Assembly (NCBI RefSeq): GCF_014654675.1
Contig: NZ_BNBC01000032.1
Coordinates: forward strand, 71,822 to 116,244
DNA length: 44,423 nt
Source: Streptomyces spiralis
GTDB lineage: Bacteria > Actinomycetota > Actinomycetes > Streptomycetales > Streptomycetaceae
Direction: 5' to 3'
A program made the position numbers and the translations under genes. Below are positions 24,320-33,271 of the stretch, in pieces (position 1 is the stretch's first letter; each line of letters begins with the position of its first letter). The notes below the pieces were generated by a model that searched no databases, was not told where the DNA came from, and was given only the letters and a program-made list of their open reading frames with translations.

Positions 24320-25075
24320 ATGTCCTACCGCTCCGCCCTCGCCTCCGTCCTGAGCGGCGCCATCGCCTCCTCGGCCGAACAGACCAGCCTCAGTGCGAGG
24401 TTCCCGCGCGCGTCGGTGGCCGCCCTCTCGGAGGCCGGCCTCCTCGGACTCACGGTCCGTGCCGACCTCGGCGGCGGAGGCCTTGGGCTCAACGAGGCCG
24501 CCGAGGTCGTGACCCGGGTGTCGCGTCTGTGCCCGGCGACCGGCGCCGTGCTCCGGTCCCACTACGCCGCCGTCGCCTTCATCGAGGAGTACGGCTCCCC
24601 GTGGGTGCGCCGGAAGGTGGCCGCAGGACATCACCTCAGCACCCTCGCCCTGGCGGACGCGGACGCGGACGGGGACGAGGGCGGACCGCGCGGTGCGGGC
24701 ATCCGGGCCACGGCGATCCGGCGCGCCGGGGACGTGGTGGCGCTGCACGCCTGCAAGCGCGACGTCGTCGCGGCGGGCGAGGCCGACAGCTACATCTGGT
24801 CCTCGCCCCCGGTCGCGGGCGGCGGGGCGGGGCAGACCCTGTGGCTGGTTCCCGCGGACGCCCCCGGTCTGCATGTGCCGGCCCGTCCCAGTGGCGCCGG
24901 GCCGCGCGGCAGCGGGGCGGCCGCGGTGTACGCCGACCCCGTGCTGGTTCCGGCCGACGCGATGCTCGCCCAGGACGACGGCGGGCTCGACGGGGTCCTG
25001 AGCACCGTACGCGCCTGGCTGGCCGCGCTGCCCGCGGCGGACACCGAACCGGCTATGGCCGAAGCCGTCGGCTGA
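24320..25075 (+). CDS. Short acyl-CoA dehydrogenase-like protein lacking the C-terminal domain
   Basis: The 251-residue product resembles the first two domains of acyl-CoA dehydrogenases. The helical N-terminal part is VAALSEAGLLGLTVRADLGG, GLNEAAEVVTRVSRLCPATG; the beta domain follows at about 100-215. Full-length family members have about 380 residues, with the catalytic Glu and much of the FAD site in the missing C-terminal helices. The start is clear (AAGGAG 8 nt before ATG) and two module operators precede it, so it appears to be expressed. It may be a truncated gene or a small non-catalytic derivative; the role in oxalate metabolism is unknown. Confidence 0.65.
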   Translation: MSYRSALASVLSGAIASSAEQTSLSARFPRASVAALSEAGLLGLTVRADLGGGGLGLNEAAEVVTRVSRLCPATGAVLRSHYAAVAFIEEYGSPWVRRKVAAGHHLSTLALADADADGDEGGPRGAGIRATAIRRAGDVVALHACKRDVVAAGEADSYIWSSPPVAGGGAGQTLWLVPADAPGLHVPARPSGAGPRGSGAAAVYADPVLVPADAMLAQDDGGLDGVLSTVRAWLAALPAADTEPAMAEAVG

Positions 25076-25169
25076 CCCGCGCCGAGGCGCGGCGGCGGAT
25101 GCGCCGGTGCGCCGGCGGGCGGAAGCCCGGGGCGAACTCGCGAGCTCCGGACGGTAGGCGCGGAGACGT

Positions 25170-25185
25170 GTACTGCATACAGTAT
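25170..25185. promoter_or_regulatory. Oxalate-module palindrome, site E (upstream of formate dehydrogenase)
   Basis: GTACTGCATACAGTAT has only 2 mismatches to the consensus. It lies 163 bp before fdsG in the 272-bp gap after the acyl-CoA dehydrogenase-like gene, with TACAGT (25178-25183) as a possible -10. Confidence 0.7.
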
Positions 25186-25347
25186 TCGAAGAGCCGGGCT
25201 CACCACAGAACCCAGTACGTGAATCAGGGGCGTTATGCACCGTACGAGCAGGGCGACGGGATCGCCGGGCTCGTCGATCACCACCCCGTGGAGCCGACCG
25301 AGCAAGGGCAGGGATGCACAGGTGTGCAACGGTGAGGGGGAGGATTC

Positions 25348-25827
25348 ATGACGACGAGCGCCAGTGACGTGACGACAGAGGCAGCCATCGGTGCGATCGT
25401 CGCGGCCCATCGTGGCGAGCGCGGCCCGCTGCTGGAGATCCTGCACGCGGTCCAGGCCGAACTGGGCCACATACCGAAGGAGGCCGTCCCGCTGCTCGCC
25501 CGGGAGCTCAACCTGTCCCGGGCCGATGTGCACGGGGTGATCACCTTCTACCACGACTTCCGCGACGCGCCCGCCGGACGCACCACGGTGCGCATCTGCC
25601 GCGCGGAGGCCTGCCAGGCCCTCGGTGCGGCCGACCTGGTGGACTGCGCCCGGGAGGCGGGCTCACCGATCGGCGGGACCCGTGCGGACGGCTCGGTCAC
25701 CGTGGAGCAGGTCTTCTGTCTCGGCAACTGTGCCCTGGGCCCGTCCGTCGAGGTGGACGGCAAGGTCCTTGGACGCATGACCGCTGAGCGCCTGCGCTCG
25801 GTGCTCGGCGAGGCGGTGACGTCATGA
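25348..25827 (+). CDS. fdsG: NAD-dependent formate dehydrogenase gamma subunit (NuoE-like)
   Basis: The 159-residue protein is a thioredoxin-fold [2Fe-2S] subunit like NuoE. It has LLEILHAVQAELGHIPKEAV, GVITFYHDF, and cluster Cys at 84 and 89 (CRAEAC) and 124 and 128 (CLGNC). In soluble Fds complexes it passes electrons next to the FMN subunit. The ATG follows GGGGAGGA and its stop overlaps the fdsB start by 4 nt. The four-gene order G-B-A-D matches known soluble NAD-dependent formate dehydrogenases rather than complex I. Confidence 0.9.
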   Translation: MTTSASDVTTEAAIGAIVAAHRGERGPLLEILHAVQAELGHIPKEAVPLLARELNLSRADVHGVITFYHDFRDAPAGRTTVRICRAEACQALGAADLVDCAREAGSPIGGTRADGSVTVEQVFCLGNCALGPSVEVDGKVLGRMTAERLRSVLGEAVTS

Positions 25828-27440
25828 CGCCGGACAAGGGCCAGGACATGACCCAGGACGGAGCCCCGAGCATGACCCAGGATCCGAACTGCCCGGTGCG
25901 GGTGTACGTCCCGCGTGACTCGGCGGCGCGGTCCGTCGGCGCGGACGCGGTGGCCGATGCGGTCCGCCGGGCCGCGGGCGCCCAGGGCCGGCAGGTCGAC
26001 ATCGTGCGCAACGGCTCGCGCGGAATGCTCTGGCTGGAACCGCTGGTCGAGGTGGTCACGCCCGACGGACGCGTCGGCTACGGCCCGGTGGCACCCGAGG
26101 ACGTGCCGGGCCTCGTCGGCGCCGGCCTGCTGGACGGCGCCGAACACCCGCTGCGGCTCGGCGTGGTGGACCGGCTGCCGTGGCTGGCCCGCCAGAACCG
26201 GGTCACCTTCGCCAGGGTCGGCATCGTCGATCCGCTCTCCCCGCAGGACTACGAACGCCACGGTGGAACGGCCGGTCTGCGCACGGCACTTGCGCTGCCG
26301 CCCGCCGAAGTCGTGGCCGCGGTCACGGAGTCCGGACTGCGCGGCCGCGGCGGAGCCGGCTTCCCCGCCGGCATCAAGTGGAAGACGGTGCTCGACCGCG
26401 CCGACGAGCTGAAGTTCGTCTGCTGCAACGCCGACGAGGGCGACAGCGGCACCTTCGCGGACCGCATGGTCATGGAGGGCGACCCCTTCATGCTCATCGA
26501 GGGCATGACGATCGCCGCCCACGCGGTCGGGGCGAGCGAGGGCTACATCTACATCCGCTCGGAGTACCCCGACGCGGTGGCCACGATGCGCGCCGCCATC
26601 GGCATCGCCCGCGAGCAGGGCTGGCTGGGCGAGCGCATCCTCGGCTCGGACCTCAGCTTCGACCTGCACGTACGCGTCGGCGCCGGGGCGTACATCTGCG
26701 GCGAGGAGACCTCCATGCTGGAGAGCCTGGAGGGCAGGCGCGGCCAGGTGCGCGCCAAGCCGCCGATCCCCGCGATCCAGGGCCTGTTCGGCAAGCCGAC
26801 CGTGGTCAACAACGTCCTGACCCTCGCCACGGTCCCGGTGATCCTCGCGAACGGTGCGAAGGCCTACCAGGACCTGGGCGTCCAGCGCTCGCGCGGCACC
26901 CAGGTCTTCCAGCTCGGCGGCAACGTGGCGCGCGGCGGCATCGTGGAGACCGCGTTCGGCGTCACGCTGCGCGAGCTGGTCGAGGACTTCGGCGGTGGCA
27001 CGCTGTCGGGACGTCCCGTGCGTACGGTGCAGGTGGGCGGGCCGCTCGGCGCCTATCTGCCGGCCTCGATGTTCGATCTGCCCATGGAGTACGAGGCGTT
27101 CGCCGCGGCCGGTGCCATGCTGGGGCACGGTGGGGTCGTGGTCTTCGACGACTCGGTCGACATGGCCGCGCAGGCCCGCTTCGCGATGGAGTTCTGCGCC
27201 GCCGAGTCCTGCGGCAAGTGCACGCCGTGCCGCGTGGGTTCGGTACGCGGTGTCGAGGTGATCGACAAGATCGTGGCCGGTGAGGACCGCGACGGCAACC
27301 TCGCGCTGCTCGAGGACCTGTGCGAGCTGATGACCGACGGATCGCTGTGCGCCATGGGCGGGTTGACCCCGATGCCGGTGCGCAGCGCCATCGCACACTT
27401 CTCCGACGACTTCCTCGCGAGGGAGGAGGGAACGGTATGA
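25824..27440 (+). CDS. fdsB: NAD-dependent formate dehydrogenase beta subunit (NuoF-like, FMN/NAD)
   Basis: The 538-residue protein has an N-terminal thioredoxin-like extension and a NuoF-like core. FMN/NADH-binding motifs are GLRGRGGAGFPAGIKWKTV and VCCNADEGDSGTFADR; AYICGEETSMLESLEG is also typical. A C-terminal [4Fe-4S] site is formed by ESCGKCTPCRVG plus a later Cys (SLCAMGG). It reduces NAD with electrons from the FdsA Fe-S chain. It overlaps both neighbours by 4 nt, giving tight coupling. In-frame ATGs at codons 1, 9 and 17 leave the exact start uncertain by up to 16 residues. Confidence 0.92.
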   Translation: MTPDKGQDMTQDGAPSMTQDPNCPVRVYVPRDSAARSVGADAVADAVRRAAGAQGRQVDIVRNGSRGMLWLEPLVEVVTPDGRVGYGPVAPEDVPGLVGAGLLDGAEHPLRLGVVDRLPWLARQNRVTFARVGIVDPLSPQDYERHGGTAGLRTALALPPAEVVAAVTESGLRGRGGAGFPAGIKWKTVLDRADELKFVCCNADEGDSGTFADRMVMEGDPFMLIEGMTIAAHAVGASEGYIYIRSEYPDAVATMRAAIGIAREQGWLGERILGSDLSFDLHVRVGAGAYICGEETSMLESLEGRRGQVRAKPPIPAIQGLFGKPTVVNNVLTLATVPVILANGAKAYQDLGVQRSRGTQVFQLGGNVARGGIVETAFGVTLRELVEDFGGGTLSGRPVRTVQVGGPLGAYLPASMFDLPMEYEAFAAAGAMLGHGGVVVFDDSVDMAAQARFAMEFCAAESCGKCTPCRVGSVRGVEVIDKIVAGEDRDGNLALLEDLCELMTDGSLCAMGGLTPMPVRSAIAHFSDDFLAREEGTV

Positions 27441-30277
27441 CACTGCTCAAGGAGCCCGACTTCGGCACCCCGGAACGGCCGGGTGAGACGACCGTCTCGG
27501 TCGAGGTGGACGGACTGTCCGTCACGGTGCCGGAGGGCACCTCGGTGATGCGGGCGGCGGCTGTCGCCGGCATCGACGTCCCCAAGCTCTGCGCCACGGA
27601 CAGCCTGGAGCCGTTCGGCTCCTGCCGGCTCTGCCTGGTGGAGATCGACGGGCGGCGCGGCACTCCCGCGTCCTGTACCACCCCGTGCAGCGAGGGAATG
27701 GTCGTCCGGACCCAGACGCCCAAGCTGGAGAAGCTGCGCCAGGGCGTCATGGAGCTCTACATCTCCGACCACCCGCTGGACTGCCTGACGTGCTCGGCCA
27801 ACGGCGACTGCGAACTGCAGGACATGGCGGGCGCGGTGGGCCTGCGCCAGGTGCGCTACGGCTACGAGGGGGAGAACCACCTCGACGCCGAACCCGACAC
27901 CAGCAACCCTTACTTCGACTTCAGCCCGTCCAAGTGCATCGCCTGCTCGCGTTGCGTACGTGCCTGCGGTGAGATCCAGGGCACCTTCGCGCTGACCATC
28001 GAGGGCCGCGGGTTCGGCTCCAAGGTTGCCGCGAGCGCCGGCGAGTCCTTCCTGGACTCCGAGTGCGTCTCGTGCGGCGCGTGTGTGCAGGCCTGCCCGA
28101 CGGCGACGCTGCAGGAGAAGTCGGTCGTCGAGCTCGGCATGCCGTCCCGCTCGGTGATCACGACCTGTGCGTACTGCGGGGTCGGCTGCTCCTTCAAGGC
28201 CGAACTGCGCGGTGACGAACTGGTCCGGATGGTGCCCTACAAGGACGGCGGGGCGAACGAGGGCCACTCCTGCGTCAAGGGCCGCTTCGCCTTCGGCTAC
28301 GCCACCCACCCCGACCGCAGGCTCAAGCCGATGGTCCGCGAGAAGATCACGGACCCCTGGCGCGAGGTCGAGTGGGAGGAGGCCATCCAGACGGTCGCCA
28401 CCAGGATGCGCGCCATCCAGGACACCCACGGTCCGGCCTCGATCGGTGCCATCAGCTCCTCACGGTGCACCAACGAAGAGGTCTATGTCGTCCAGAAGAT
28501 GGTGCGCGCGGCCTTCGGCAACAACAACGTCGACACCTGCGCCCGGGTCTGCCACTCGCCCACCGGGTACGGGCTGAAGCAGACCTTCGGCGAGTCCGCG
28601 GGCACGCAGGACTTCCGTTCGGTGGCCGAGGCCGACGTCATCATGGTGATCGGAGCCAACCCCACCGACGCACACCCGGTGTTCGCCTCGCGGATGAAGC
28701 GACGGCTGCGTGAGGGCGCCGAGCTGATCGTCGTCGACCCGCGCCGCATCGACCTGGTGCGCTCCCCGCACATCGAGGCCGCGCACCACCTCCAGCTCAA
28801 GCCGAGCACCAACGTCGCCGTCATCAACTCGATCGCCCATGTCGTCGTCACCGAGGGCCTGGTGGACCGCGGCTTCGTGGCGGACCGGTGCGAAGGCTTC
28901 GAGGAGTGGGCCGACTTCGTCGCCCGGCCCGAGAACAGCCCCGAGGCGACCGAGCCGGTCACCGGTGTCCCGGCGGACGAACTGCGCTCCGCCGCACGGC
29001 TGTACGCCGCGGCACCCAACGCCGCCATCTACTACGGCCTCGGTGTCACCGAGCACAGCCAGGGCTCCACCATGGTCATGGGAATGGCCAACCTCGCGAT
29101 GGCGTGCGGCAACATCGGGCGCGAGGGCGTCGGCGTCAACCCGCTGCGCGGCCAGAACAACGTGCAGGGGTCCTGTGACATGGGCTCCTTCCCGCACGAG
29201 TTCACGGCCTACCGGCATGTCTCCGACGACGCGGTGCGCGCCGTGTTCGAGGAGCTGTGGGGACGCGAGTTGCTTGCCGAACCGGGCCTGCGCATCCCCA
29301 ACATGTTCGACGCGGCGATCGACGGTTCGTTCAGGGGCCTGTTCGTGCACGGCGAGGACATCGCCCAGTCCGACCCGAACCTCCGGCACGTCAGTGCCGC
29401 GCTCGAGGCCATGGACCTGGTCGTGGTCCAGGACCTGTTCCTGAACGAGACGGCGAAGTTCGCGCATGTCTTCCTGCCGGGCGCTTCGTTCCTCGAGAAG
29501 GACGGCACCTTCACCAACGCCGAGCGCCGGGTCAACCGGGTCCGCTCGGTGATGAAGCCGAAGTCGGGCAAGCACGAGTGGCAGATCGTCTGCGAGATCG
29601 CCACCGCCATGGGCTATCCGATGTCCTATGACGACCCGGGCCAGATCCTGGACGAGATCGCCCAGGTGACGCCGACGTTCCAGGGCATCTCCTTCAAACG
29701 CCTCGACGAACTCGGCAGCGTCCAGTGGCCGTGCAACGTCGAGGCGCCGCAGGGTACTCCGACCATGCACGTGGACGAATTCACCCGTGGCAAGGGCAGG
29801 TTCGTGGTCACCGCGTACGTTCCCACGGACGAGCGCACCACCTCGCGCTTTCCGCTGGTGCTGACCACGGGCCGCATCCTCAGCCAGTACAACGTGGGCG
29901 CGCAGACCCGACGCACCGGCAATGTGGCCTGGCACGCGGAGGACGTCCTCGAACTGCATGCCCTGGACGCGGAGAACCGCGGCATCACCGACGGCGACCT
30001 GGTGACGCTGGCCAGCAGGGTGGGCCGTACGACCCTGAGGGCGAAGATCTCCGACCGGATGCCGCCGGGCGTCGTGTACACCACGTTCCACCACCCCGTG
30101 ACGGGCGCGAACGTGGTGACGACGGAGAGCTCCGACTGGGCGACCAACTGCCCGGAGTACAAGGTGACCGCTGTCCAGGTCGGGCTCGCGCACCCGCTCG
30201 AGCGACATGCCTCGGAAGCGGTCCCCGAAGCCGTCTCCGCAACGGTCGGGGCCGGCCGGGTCGCGGGGGTGGACTGA
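27437..30277 (+). CDS. fdsA: NAD-dependent formate dehydrogenase alpha subunit (Mo/W-bisMGD catalytic)
   Basis: The 946-residue catalytic subunit oxidises formate to CO2. It has an N-terminal [2Fe-2S] domain (Cys 52, 63, 66, 80), a His/Cys [4Fe-4S] site (HPLDCLTC, residues 112-125), and two ferredoxin-type clusters (CIACSRCVRAC 167-177, CVSCGACVQAC 210-220). The molybdopterin domain opens with CAYCGVGC (244-251). The predicted metal ligand is Cys372 in ARVCHSPTG, followed by His373; it is Cys, not selenocysteine. The last part, from about 800, is the molydopterin dinucleotide-binding domain. No Tat signal is present, so the complex is cytoplasmic. The gene overlaps fdsB and is followed by fdsD after 1 nt. 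Confidence 0.94.
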   Translation: MTLLKEPDFGTPERPGETTVSVEVDGLSVTVPEGTSVMRAAAVAGIDVPKLCATDSLEPFGSCRLCLVEIDGRRGTPASCTTPCSEGMVVRTQTPKLEKLRQGVMELYISDHPLDCLTCSANGDCELQDMAGAVGLRQVRYGYEGENHLDAEPDTSNPYFDFSPSKCIACSRCVRACGEIQGTFALTIEGRGFGSKVAASAGESFLDSECVSCGACVQACPTATLQEKSVVELGMPSRSVITTCAYCGVGCSFKAELRGDELVRMVPYKDGGANEGHSCVKGRFAFGYATHPDRRLKPMVREKITDPWREVEWEEAIQTVATRMRAIQDTHGPASIGAISSSRCTNEEVYVVQKMVRAAFGNNNVDTCARVCHSPTGYGLKQTFGESAGTQDFRSVAEADVIMVIGANPTDAHPVFASRMKRRLREGAELIVVDPRRIDLVRSPHIEAAHHLQLKPSTNVAVINSIAHVVVTEGLVDRGFVADRCEGFEEWADFVARPENSPEATEPVTGVPADELRSAARLYAAAPNAAIYYGLGVTEHSQGSTMVMGMANLAMACGNIGREGVGVNPLRGQNNVQGSCDMGSFPHEFTAYRHVSDDAVRAVFEELWGRELLAEPGLRIPNMFDAAIDGSFRGLFVHGEDIAQSDPNLRHVSAALEAMDLVVVQDLFLNETAKFAHVFLPGASFLEKDGTFTNAERRVNRVRSVMKPKSGKHEWQIVCEIATAMGYPMSYDDPGQILDEIAQVTPTFQGISFKRLDELGSVQWPCNVEAPQGTPTMHVDEFTRGKGRFVVTAYVPTDERTTSRFPLVLTTGRILSQYNVGAQTRRTGNVAWHAEDVLELHALDAENRGITDGDLVTLASRVGRTTLRAKISDRMPPGVVYTTFHHPVTGANVVTTESSDWATNCPEYKVTAVQVGLAHPLERHASEAVPEAVSATVGAGRVAGVD

Positions 30278-30278
30278 G

Positions 30279-30506
30279 ATGACCGCCCTCGTGCCGTCCG
30301 AGCAGCGGATGGCGAACCAGATCGCCGCGAACTTGGCCCACGTGCCCGCCGGCCAGGCCGCCGAGATGCTCGCGGGCCACATCGAGCGGTTCTGGGACCC
30401 GCGGATGCGGGCCCGGCTGGTGGAGTTGGTGGACGCCGAGGCGGACGACCTGCACCCGGTGGTCGTCATGGGCGCGGGGATGCTGCGGAAGTCCCGGAAG
30501 AAATAA
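30279..30506 (+). CDS. fdsD: NAD-dependent formate dehydrogenase delta subunit
   Basis: The 75-residue protein begins MTALVPSEQRMANQIAANLA and contains GHIERFWDPRMRARLVELV, the pattern of the small FdsD subunit found in soluble formate dehydrogenase operons. In other bacteria FdsD is needed for complex stability or maturation. The ATG lies 1 nt after the fdsA stop; an upstream in-frame extension overlaps fdsA and is not used. No fdsC (sulfur-transferring chaperone) follows in this operon, so maturation would need a gene elsewhere. Confidence 0.88.
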   Translation: MTALVPSEQRMANQIAANLAHVPAGQAAEMLAGHIERFWDPRMRARLVELVDAEADDLHPVVVMGAGMLRKSRKK

Positions 30507-30510
30507 CCGC

Positions 30511-30536
30511 CTCCCGGCCCCGACAGGGGCCGGGAG
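30511..30536 (+). terminator. Hairpin directly after fdsD
   Basis: A perfect 11-bp GC stem (CTCCCGGCCCC with GGGGCCGGGAG) with loop GACA starts 4 nt past the fdsD stop. Confidence 0.8.
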
Positions 30537-30540
30537 CACG

Positions 30541-30584
30541 ACCGCGCCCCGGTCTCCCTTTCGGCGGGGAGACCGGGGCGCGGT
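30541..30584. terminator. Second, bidirectional hairpin between fdsD and carbonic anhydrase
   Basis: A perfect 18-bp stem (ACCGCGCCCCGGTCTCCC and its complement) with an 8-nt loop lies between two convergent genes. It can end the carbonic anhydrase transcript as well as back up the fds terminator. Confidence 0.8.
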
Positions 30585-30614
30585 CCTGCCGTGGCTTGGG
30601 GGCCTTCCGGGGGA

Positions 30615-31250
30615 TCAGGCGGCCTCGATGCCGTCCCCCAGGCCGTCCAGGCCGCGGGTGGTGACCAGCCTGACCTGTCCGTCGTCGAGATGGTAGGACA
30701 GGCCGACGACGCCGGTGCCGCCCTTCGCCAGGGCGGGTGAGCGGTCGAGCAGCAGGTCCACGGTGTGCCGGACATGCTCGTCCACGATGTCGCATTCCTC
30801 GCTCAGCCCCGCCGCCCGGGCGGCGAGCACGCTGGACGTCACACGTTCGACGACGTCGCGCACGTAGCCCGACGGGGACAGTCCGTCGTCGAGCACGCCG
30901 CGTGCGGCCCGGACGGCGCCGCAGGCGTCGTGCCCGAGCACCACCACGAGGGGGCAGCCGAGTCGGTCGACGCCGTACTCGATGCTCCCCAGCACCTCGG
31001 GCCCCGTGACATGGCCGGCGGTGCGCACCACGAACAGGTCGCCGAGACCCCGGTCGAAGACGATCTCCGCGGCCAGGCGTGAGTCGGAGCAGCCGAAGAC
31101 CACTGCGAAGGGATGCTGTGCGGGTGCGAGCGAGGCGCGGTGCGCGGCGTCCTGGTTGGGGTGCTGCGGGGCCCCGTCGACGAAGCGCCGGTTGCCGGTC
31201 AGGAGGATGTCCAGGGCCTCGGCCGCCGTGGGCGTACTGGTCAGGGTCAT
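30615..31250 (-). CDS. Beta-carbonic anhydrase
   Basis: The 211-residue protein has the beta-class zinc motifs CSDSR (the Cys ligand plus the Asp/Arg pair) and GHDACGAV (His and Cys ligands). GLGDLFVVRTAGHV is also typical. It interconverts CO2 and bicarbonate in the cytoplasm. It lies downstream of oxc on the same strand with a 174-bp gap, so it is likely co-transcribed. Oxalate breakdown releases two CO2 per molecule, so a role in CO2 handling or pH balance is a reasonable inference. The intervening 31251-31424 shows no gene. Confidence 0.9.
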   Translation of the reverse strand: MTLTSTPTAAEALDILLTGNRRFVDGAPQHPNQDAAHRASLAPAQHPFAVVFGCSDSRLAAEIVFDRGLGDLFVVRTAGHVTGPEVLGSIEYGVDRLGCPLVVVLGHDACGAVRAARGVLDDGLSPSGYVRDVVERVTSSVLAARAAGLSEECDIVDEHVRHTVDLLLDRSPALAKGGTGVVGLSYHLDDGQVRLVTTRGLDGLGDGIEAA

Positions 31251-31424
31251 CGGAATCCTTTCGAGGAAACCCCCGAACCACCGATCTCCGACAGGGCGGG
31301 GGAGTGCGGTGCACGTGCGGGGTCCAGGGCCTCTCGTTCAGTTGCGACACGGCGCGGAAGGGCGCCGGGACGCCGCGCGGCCGGTGCGCGGCGTCCCCGA
31401 CACCGGTGCGGGACGGCCGGCGCG

Positions 31425-33158
31425 TCATCGTTTGGCCGTGAGCCCCTTGGGGTTGAGGTGCGAGATGTTGCCGCTCTCCGTGCCGTCCGCGGGGTCGATC
31501 ACACAGTCGATGAGTGCCGGCACACCTGCCGCCAGGGCTTCGCGCAGCGCGGCGGCGACCTCGTCGGGAGTGGTGGCCCGGTAGCCCTTGCCGCCGAACG
31601 CCTCGATCATGAGGTCGTGGCGGGCCCTCAGGTACGTGGGCGCCGGGTCCCCGTTGGGGGAGGCCTCGTCACCACGGTAGACACCGCTGTTGTTGAGGAC
31701 GACGGTGACGACCGGCAGGTTGTAGCGGCAGATCACCTCGATCTCCATGCCGCTGAACCCGAAGGCGCTGTCGCCCTCGATGGCGACGACCGGCTCACCG
31801 GTCTCCACGGCGGTGGCGATCGCGTAACCCATGCCGATGCCCATGACGCCCCAGGTGCCGCTGTCCAGGCGGTGGCGCGGCACCTTCATGCCGATCGTGT
31901 TGCGCGTCAGGTCGAGGGCGTTGGCGCCCTCGTTGACCACGTAGGCGCGAGGGTTGTCCCCCAGGACGTCGCGGACGGCCTGCAGGGCGCCCAGGAACTT
32001 CATCGGGTGCGCCGTCTTCGCGTCTTGAAGGCGCTTGGCCATCCTGGCCACGTTCTGCTCCGACTTGGCGGCGATCTCTTCCCGCCACTGCGCCGGCGCG
32101 CTGATCCGGCCCGGCTTGCTGCGCTCGACCAGCGCGTCCATCACGGAACCGATGTCGCCGACGAGCGGGGCCGCGATGGGCTGGTTGCTGTCCATCTCGT
32201 TGGCCGCGATGTCGACCTGGACGAACCTGGCGTTCGGGTTCCACTGGGGCGCGTCACCGTGCCCGAGAAGCCAGTTGAGGCGCGCGCCGACCAGCATGAC
32301 GACGTCTGCCCGCTTCAGCGCGAGGGAGCGCGAGGTGGCCGCCGACTGAGGGTGGTCGTCGGGCAGCAGGCCCTTGGCCATCGACATCGGTACGTAGGGG
32401 ATGCCCGTGGACTCGACGAACTCGCGGATCGACTCGTCCGCGCGGGCGTACGCGGCGCCCTTGCCGAGCACGATCAGTGGCCGCTCGGCGCCTGCGAGCA
32501 GGTCGATGGCCCGGTCCACGGCCGCCGGCTCGGGCAGCTGGCGCGGCGCCGGGTCGACGAGCTCCCACAGGGAGGCGGCGCCCTTTTCCGCGTCGATGAT
32601 CTCACCGAGCACGGCCGCCGGGATGTCCAGATAGACGCCGCCGGGACGGCCGGAGATCGCTGTACGGATGGACCGGGCGATACCGCGCCCGATGTCCTCG
32701 GCCCGGGACACGCGGAACGCGGCCTTGGCGAACTGCTTGGCGGCCGACAGCTGGTCCATCTCCTCGTAGTCGCCCCGCTGGAGGTCGACGATGTGGCGCT
32801 CGCTGGAGCCGGAGATCTGCACCATCGGGAAACAGTTGGTGGTTGCGTTGGCGAGGCCCACAAGACCGTTGAGGAAGCCCGGCGCCGACACCGTCAGGCA
32901 TATGCCGGGCCGCTGGGTGAGGAAGCCGGCGGCGGCCGCCGCGTGAGCGGCGTCGCTCTCGTGCCGGAAGCCGATGTAGCGGATTCCCGACGCCTGGGCG
33001 AGCCGCGCCAGGTCGGTGATCGGGATGCCCACGACACCGTAGATGTTCTCGACTCCGTTGAGCTTCAGCGCGTCGACGACCAGATGGATACCGTCGGTCA
33101 GGGCGGCCGGTTCTTCGGCGCCCTCCGCCCCGGTGTCCTGGGTGACAACGTCCGTCAT
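31425..33158 (-). CDS. oxc: Oxalyl-CoA decarboxylase
   Basis: The 577-residue ThDP enzyme converts oxalyl-CoA to formyl-CoA and CO2. The ThDP-activating Glu is in FRHESDA (residue 67). The ThDP/Mg motif begins EGDSAFGFSGMEIEVICRYN and ends VLNNSG. The C-terminus DGTESGNISHLNPKG is typical of Oxc and distinguishes it from acetolactate synthase. The ATG at 33158 follows GGAAGG; the open frame upstream crosses a LysR relic and is not used. Together with frc it cycles formyl-CoA. Operator site F, 277 bp upstream, contains a TACAAT -10 on this strand, implying a long leader through the relic. Confidence 0.95.
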   Translation of the reverse strand: MTDVVTQDTGAEGAEEPAALTDGIHLVVDALKLNGVENIYGVVGIPITDLARLAQASGIRYIGFRHESDAAHAAAAAGFLTQRPGICLTVSAPGFLNGLVGLANATTNCFPMVQISGSSERHIVDLQRGDYEEMDQLSAAKQFAKAAFRVSRAEDIGRGIARSIRTAISGRPGGVYLDIPAAVLGEIIDAEKGAASLWELVDPAPRQLPEPAAVDRAIDLLAGAERPLIVLGKGAAYARADESIREFVESTGIPYVPMSMAKGLLPDDHPQSAATSRSLALKRADVVMLVGARLNWLLGHGDAPQWNPNARFVQVDIAANEMDSNQPIAAPLVGDIGSVMDALVERSKPGRISAPAQWREEIAAKSEQNVARMAKRLQDAKTAHPMKFLGALQAVRDVLGDNPRAYVVNEGANALDLTRNTIGMKVPRHRLDSGTWGVMGIGMGYAIATAVETGEPVVAIEGDSAFGFSGMEIEVICRYNLPVVTVVLNNSGVYRGDEASPNGDPAPTYLRARHDLMIEAFGGKGYRATTPDEVAAALREALAAGVPALIDCVIDPADGTESGNISHLNPKGLTAKR

Positions 33159-33271
33159 GGTCCGGATCCTTCCTAGAGGGTCGCCAAGTTCGTACTGCGT
33201 GTGCTCTTCGCCATCGGCGTGGAAGGGCCGATGAATCCAAGATCTTTTGCCCACCAGCTGATTCACGGCGT

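Noticed and set aside
25348..30506. Reading this operon as part of respiratory complex I (nuoEFG)
   Set aside because: Only E-, F- and G-like subunits are present. FdsA carries a formate dehydrogenase active-site Cys-His, and the fdsD-type small subunit follows.
31425..33158. Acetolactate synthase or another ThDP decarboxylase for oxc
   Set aside because: The ThDP motif wording, the SGNISHLNP C-terminus and the presence of frc and the OFA carrier identify oxalyl-CoA decarboxylase.
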